From: Spirochaetaceae bacterium
GTDB taxonomy: Bacteria > Spirochaetota > Spirochaetia > Treponematales > Breznakiellaceae
Assembly (NCBI GenBank): GCA_031290855.1
Contig: JAISLM010000133.1
Coordinates: forward strand, 1 to 18,395
Reading direction: 5' to 3'
DNA length: 18,395 bases
Shown: positions 15,920 to 18,395 of the stretch, in pieces
Numbering within the stretch: the stretch's first letter is position 1
How the letters are laid out: every line of letters starts with the position of its first letter
Notes under the pieces: generated by a model
What the model was told of the DNA's origin: nothing
What the model saw: only the letters and a program-made list of their open reading frames with translations
Databases searched by the model: none
Program-made: the position numbers and the translations under genes

Positions 15920-15954
15920 CTTTACGTCCGCCGGGGGACAGGCGGCTAGAAAGG

Positions 15955-16045
15955 CGGAGGCGTGTGAGAATCGAACTCACCAAGGACGTTTCCACCCTTT
16001 GACGGATTTGAAGTCCGCAGCCGCCACCAGACAACATTCGCCTCC
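15955..16045 (-). tRNA. selC: Selenocysteine tRNA (anticodon TCA)
   Basis: On the minus strand the gene begins GGAGGCG (16045 down to 16039) and closes with CGCCTCC (15962 to 15956) plus discriminator G; CCA is not encoded. It has all the Sec-type features: a 6-bp D stem GTTGTC/GGCGGC with a 4-base loop, anticodon loop CTTCAAA with TCA at 16011-16009, a long variable arm AAGGGTG-gaaa-CGTCCTT (7 bp, GAAA tetraloop), and T arm GTGAG-ttcgatt-CTCAC. At about 91 bases it fits bacterial tRNA-Sec and not tRNA-Ser, since the anticodon reads UGA. The eighth acceptor pair is an A-A mismatch. The product is charged with Ser and converted to Sec by SelA, then delivered by SelB. It implies UGA-coded selenoproteins elsewhere in the genome. 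Confidence 0.96.
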
Positions 16046-16053
16046 GTCCGATA

Positions 16054-16082
16054 ACCATAAAATTTTAACGCTCCATTGTCAA
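16054..16082 (-). promoter_or_regulatory. Promoter of selC
   Basis: On the minus strand, consensus -35 TTGACA (16082 to 16077), 17-base spacer, then -10 TATGGT (16059 to 16054; 4 of 6 match TATAAT), with the first tRNA base 8 positions after the -10. The initiation site would almost coincide with the tRNA 5' end, so little or no leader is expected. Confidence 0.65.
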
Positions 16083-16113
16083 GCAAGCGAATTAAAAAAA
16101 TGAGTAATTAAGG

Positions 16114-16312
16114 GAGGCTGTTCCAAAACTTCAGTTTTGGGGAGACAAGCTTCGCTTGTCCAGCAACCTTTAAAAAACGCGGTTTTGCAAGGCTTTAGCC
16201 TGAAAAACTGCAAGAGCCTGGTCCAAAACCGTGCGCTTTAGCGCACAATCAATTAGTTTTGGAACAGGCTCAAGGAGCTTTTCCAAAAACCCGGCTGGTT
16301 TTGGGAAAAGCT
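16114..16312. repeat. Cluster of three related imperfect palindromes (TTCCAAAAC family)
   Basis: Arm A, GAGGCTGTTCCAAAACT (16114-16130), folds locally as CCAAAACT-tc-AGTTTTGG (16123-16140) and also matches the reverse complement of 16255-16271 with one mismatch. Arm B, GAGCCTGGTCCAAAAC (16214-16229), pairs with 16256-16271 with one mismatch, enclosing a perfect GTGCGC-ttta-GCGCAC hairpin (16231-16246). Palindrome C, AGCTTTTCCAAAAACC (16276-16291), pairs with 16297-16312 with one mismatch and a 5-base loop. Small hairpins GACAAGC-ttc-GCTTGTC and AGGC-ttta-GCCT lie between. The shared core TTCCAAAAC argues for an interspersed palindromic repeat family present here as several decayed copies. Confidence 0.75.
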
Positions 16313-16527
16313 TACGAAAAAGCGGTCTAACCGGACTTTCAGTCCATGTGCGTTTACTTAGGGATGGGGTGCAGCGGACGGAACAGGGCCGGAACGTATC
16401 CGCTGAAAATGTCAGCCGGAACGAAGTTAAGAGCGCGTAAACCACCAGGGAGATCACAACCCGCTGTTCCCTCCCGCAGACTCCGTCGGATGTTTTCGGT
16501 CCCGGCGGGCGGCTTTGTCCGGACAGG

Positions 16528-16560
16528 GTGAAACACGGGCTTTGTCAGCCCGTGTTTCAC
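16528..16560. other. Perfect 14-bp hairpin
   Basis: GTGAAACACGGGCT (16528-16541), loop TTGTC, AGCCCGTGTTTCAC (16547-16560). No T-tract follows on either strand, only AAAAC on the plus strand. The flanks CCGGCGGGCG (16502-16511) and CGCCGCCGG (16565-16573) can pair with one bulge, so a larger cruciform or RNA stem spanning about 16502-16573 is possible. Confidence 0.6.
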
Positions 16561-16577
16561 AAAACGCCGCCGGTAAT

Positions 16578-16653
16578 GAGCCTCCGCGCGGCAAGCGCGA
16601 ACCTAAGGTTCGGCGCGGTATCTTAAGCGTTGTGTTGGTTGGAACGGAGGCTC
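16578..16653. other. Structured 76-base element closed by a 9-bp stem (possible ncRNA)
   Basis: GAGCCTCCG (16578-16586) and CGGAGGCTC (16645-16653) pair perfectly. Inside is CGAACC-taa-GGTTCG extended by bulged GCG/CGC pairs. The compact closed shape could be a small RNA domain. It does not match tRNA, tmRNA, SRP RNA or group II intron domain V as I know them. No promoter or terminator is assigned. Confidence 0.4.
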
Positions 16654-16768
16654 GATCGGATGGTGTCTGACCCCGACCCTATATATAGCGTGGTCTGGCT
16701 CTGACGGCACTAGGCAAATTCAGTGCCGGGCGTCTGGGCGCCCCTGCGTTACCCGCTGTTGCTGCATT

Positions 16769-16800
16769 AGCGCCCCGCCAGATGGCGGAGCGGGGGCGCT
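16769..16800 (-). terminator. Candidate terminator hairpin after the lipoprotein gene
   Basis: AGCGCCCC...CGCC-agat-GGCG...GGGGGCGCT forms a G/C-rich stem with one bulge region. It begins at the last base of the lipoprotein stop codon (TAA at 16802-16800 on the minus strand). There is no clear T-run behind it on the minus strand, so termination may be weak or factor-dependent; position is the main support. Confidence 0.4.
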
Positions 16801-17156
16801 TAGGGTATCATACCGATCATACTATTGATCTCATCTATATGAAACTTCTTCCCATAGTGATCCCGCGCAAGAGCATTAGAATCTGAGATTGTTTCTATAT
16901 ACAGCCTGGCCGCTGCTTTTATATGCGATGGAGTTCCTGAATAGTTGATGATTTCATTCAACTTGGAACGCATTTCCCCGTACGTCGCGTCATACCCAAG
17001 TTTAGCGGGCTTTCCGCCGCCACCGCCGCCACCGTTGCCAAAACCGGAAACATCATCATGTCCCGGGTCAACAAAGCCCCCTTCGCACGCGATGACGAGA
17101 AGTCCCGCGCCAAGGATAACGGCCGCCGTCAATAGAATTATTGAGAATTTTCTCAT
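16800..17156 (-). CDS. Small lipoprotein with poly-glycine linker, unknown function
   Basis: 118 residues. Type II signal peptide: M-R-K-F start, hydrophobic core, lipobox LLVIAC with C24 as the lipidated residue, a spirochete-style relaxed lipobox. The mature protein starts EGGFVDPGHDD, runs into a seven-glycine stretch (42-48), and ends in a helical domain of about 65 residues (YGEMRSKLNEII, IKAAARLYIETI). No family recognised. ATG at 17156 has AAGGAG at 17169-17164, 7 bases upstream. It follows the outer-membrane-protein gene by 15 bases on the same strand and was probably transcribed with it, so a paired envelope role is plausible but unproven. Confidence 0.8.
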   Translation of the reverse strand: MRKFSIILLTAAVILGAGLLVIACEGGFVDPGHDDVSGFGNGGGGGGGKPAKLGYDATYGEMRSKLNEIINYSGTPSHIKAAARLYIETISDSNALARDHYGKKFHIDEINSMIGMIP

Positions 17157-17171
17157 GATAATGCTCCTTGG

Positions 17172-17714
17172 TTAAAATGCCATGCCGATGGACAAACCGG
17201 CCTGCCAACCCAAAGGCGTTGGTACATTCCCGCTTTTTGCATAGACATAGGCCATGGACGGCTCCATAAAGAAGGTTTGGCCCATCAGAAGTTTCCAGCC
17301 CGCCTTGAGGCCGATGGTAAGCCCCGAAAAGCCACCGAACTTCGCATCTGTTTCGCCGTTTACCGAGAATGAGTTAAAGCCCAGCCCCGCGTCGAGAAAG
17401 AGCTTGTCCAGGCCTGCGGACAGGGGATACCAGCGTCCGTGTATTGCAAGTCCAAAATAGAAAATATCGACCTTCCCAAGCTCACCGAACCACAGGTCCG
17501 CCGTCCCGCATATGCTGAAATGGGGGACCGCCGCGTACTCAAAGGACGGTGAAAGGGCGAAGAGACTATTGTCAGCATCATTATCCGTCCAGATAAAGCC
17601 CTTGAACAACGGCATGGCGTCCACTCCCACGGCGATGGTCTTTGTTTGTTGGGCGCTAAGCCCAGCGGTAATGGCGAGCATCAAAAGCAGGCCAAACACA
17701 ATTTTTCCCTTCAT
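17172..17714 (-). CDS. Small outer-membrane beta-barrel-type protein
   Basis: 180 residues from ATG 17714, chosen because AAGGAG (17727-17722) lies 7 bases upstream and it starts a clean signal peptide (MKGKIVFGLLLMLAITAGLSA-QQ). A longer reading from 17840 would put the signal sequence inside the protein and is rejected. The mature part is alternating aromatic/hydrophobic strands with Gly turns (AVGVDAMPLFKGFIW, FYFGLAIHGRWYPL, LFLDAGLGFNSFSV, GLTIGLKAGWKLL, GWQAGLSIGMAF) and ends in Phe, typical of outer-membrane beta-barrels of about eight strands. It resembles small treponemal OmpW/porin-like proteins in style only; ligand unknown. First gene of a probable two-gene unit with the lipoprotein. 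Confidence 0.83.
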   Translation of the reverse strand: MKGKIVFGLLLMLAITAGLSAQQTKTIAVGVDAMPLFKGFIWTDNDADNSLFALSPSFEYAAVPHFSICGTADLWFGELGKVDIFYFGLAIHGRWYPLSAGLDKLFLDAGLGFNSFSVNGETDAKFGGFSGLTIGLKAGWKLLMGQTFFMEPSMAYVYAKSGNVPTPLGWQAGLSIGMAF

Positions 17715-17805
17715 ACAATAACTCCTTACGTTTAACGCCCGCCGGCAAAATTTTTTATGTCCTCCGCATAGCGGGTACATACCGATTTGAAAAGACGCCC
17801 CCGTT

Positions 17806-18395
17806 TTACTTTTTGATGAGCGGTAGCCAGTCTTGTCCAAAGGCGCCCCCGGTGAGGATCAGCTCTCCGGAAAAAAGTATCTCGGCGGCGGTCGGCGCTC
17901 TATTGTCAGCGCCCTAAGCGGGCAGCAGTTGTGCGTGCCTCCCCCGGTCCCCGTCCCGCGTGTAGGTTCCGCAGTATTCCTCCTCAAAAGCGTACTCCCC
18001 GGTTTCCTCAAATTTTAATAACCATGAGTCTTCCGACATGGTGAAGGTCATCGGCATGCTCACTATCCCTTGACCGTAGGTTTCCCGTTTCGTTCCCTGC
18101 CAGGTCCCCGCAAAGGGATTGGCCCCTACCGTTACCCTAAAGGCAGCGTTCTTGCCCTCAAGGGTGAGCGTGACCGTCTGGCCGCCCCCTGGAACCGGTC
18201 GTACCCCGAGATTTTCAGGCGCGCAACATCCACCGGCTTCGTCGAAGCCTCCCCCGCCAGCATCCCCTGGACCGTCAGGCCCGCGAGGTCAAGCTCCTCC
18301 CCGTTCCCGTATTCCAGCTTCGCCGGCGGCCGGGAAACCGATAGGGATTGCAGCGCCTCAAAGTTTACGGGAAAGCGCGCCGTTTTTCCCTGATA
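17806..18395 (-). pseudogene. Broken 3' part of a Big_3-type surface protein (frameshift plus in-frame amber stop; 5' end outside window)
   Basis: The minus strand is open from the window edge: FPVNFEALQSLSVSRPPAKL, LEYGNGEELDLAGLTVQGML, VDVARLKISGYDRF, a bacterial Ig-like domain of the Big_3 kind. The frame is then lost at a five-C run (18185-18189; G on the coding strand). One extra G would restore G-G-G-Q-T-V-T-L-T-L-E-G-K-N-A-A-F-R-V-T-V, the rest of the Ig domain. The downstream frame continues as NPFAGTWQGTKRETYGQG, SWLLKFEETGEYAFEEEYCG, a lipocalin-like or hypothetical treponemal C-terminal module. It hits TAG at 17916-17914, then resumes in the same frame as EILFSGELILTGGAFGQDWL before TAA at 17808-17806. 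Two lesions suggest a true pseudogene, though a homopolymer sequencing error could explain the first. It lies 91 bases upstream of the outer-membrane-protein gene, same strand. Confidence 0.75.

Larger units (their letters stand above)
16083..16799. other. Gene-free, palindrome-rich intergenic segment
   Basis: About 700 bases between the selC promoter and the lipoprotein gene. Open frames here are short, have no good ribosome site, and encode sequences that simply run through palindromes. At least ten inverted repeats are visible: the TTCCAAAAC cluster (16114-16312), CAGCGGA/TCCGCTG (16372-16405), a perfect 14-bp hairpin (16528-16560), a GAGCCTCCG-closed element (16578-16653), GGCACT/AGTGCC (16706-16727), GGGCG/CGCCC (16728-16743) and an AGCGCCCC hairpin (16769-16800). 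No transposase, integrase or known RNA (rnpB, ssrA, ffs) was recognised. Confidence 0.7.

Noticed and set aside
16170..16560. Short open frames on both strands in the palindrome-rich segment
   Set aside because: They run through inverted repeats, lack ribosome sites and show no protein-like composition or family match.
16372..16660. RNase P RNA, tmRNA, SRP RNA or group II intron remnant
   Set aside because: None of the hallmark strings (GAGGAAAGTCC, a tRNA-like GGTTCGAATCC end, the SRP GGAAGCAGC loop, a domain V helix) is present.
16083..16799. CRISPR array
   Set aside because: Repeats are imperfect palindromes of different lengths with no regular spacer period and no cas genes nearby.
17914..17916. 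Amber codon as a recoded (pyrrolysine-type) position
   Set aside because: The same gene also has an upstream frameshift, and nothing in the window suggests Pyl decoding; tRNA-Sec reads UGA, not UAG.
18070..18393. Plus-strand 107-codon frame at the right edge
   Set aside because: It is antisense to the Big_3 pseudogene, whose minus-strand translation is clearly protein-like on both sides of the frameshift.

Overview
The window reads as chromosome of an acetogenic, selenocysteine-using spirochete, most likely a termite-gut Treponema of the T. primitia type. This is inference from gene content, because no rRNA or other taxonomic marker is present. The supporting points are formyl-THF synthetase next to methylene-THF reductase, a selenocysteine tRNA, a fused AroD-AroE, a spirochete-style lipoprotein, a large hemagglutinin-like surface protein ending in a FlgD-type Ig domain, and many intergenic palindromes.

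Layout, left to right. (1) 1-5055 (+): 3' part of a very large, Gly/Ser-rich, beta-helical surface or secreted protein. (2) 5143-7077 (-): a divergent NAD+-dependent DNA ligase, convergent with it. (3) 7137-10174 (+): one-carbon block of consensus promoter, metF, a hairpin-rich spacer, fhs, a structured 3' region and a strong intrinsic terminator. (4) 10315-10881 (+): DUF975-type membrane protein. (5) 11027-14850 (+): tightly packed run of a HIT hydrolase, a small exported protein, bifunctional aroDE and a compact RqcH/NFACT protein. (6) 14866-16082 (-): exported TIM-barrel-like protein of unknown function, preceded by selC (tRNA-Sec) with its own promoter. (7) 16083-16799: about 700 bases without a credible gene, filled with inverted repeats, including three related imperfect palindromes built on TTCCAAAAC. 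(8) 16800-18395 (-): poly-Gly lipoprotein, small outer-membrane beta-barrel protein, and the broken 3' end of a Big_3-type surface protein with a frameshift and an in-frame amber stop.

How the parts fit: MetF and Fhs carry out two steps of the methyl branch of the Wood-Ljungdahl pathway (formate to formyl-THF, and methylene-THF to methyl-THF). In acetogenic treponemes tRNA-Sec is expected to serve Sec-containing enzymes such as formate dehydrogenase, so selC nearby fits the same physiology. AroDE makes shikimate and RqcH rescues stalled ribosomes; both are housekeeping. The two ends of the window hold fast-evolving envelope genes and repeats.

I found no transposase, CRISPR array, phage gene or toxin-antitoxin pair, and no clear new multi-gene system. 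The most open targets are the palindrome-rich segment 16114-16800, the DPEW/MDGVG exported protein, the structured spacers around metF-fhs, and the double-lesion Big_3 pseudogene.
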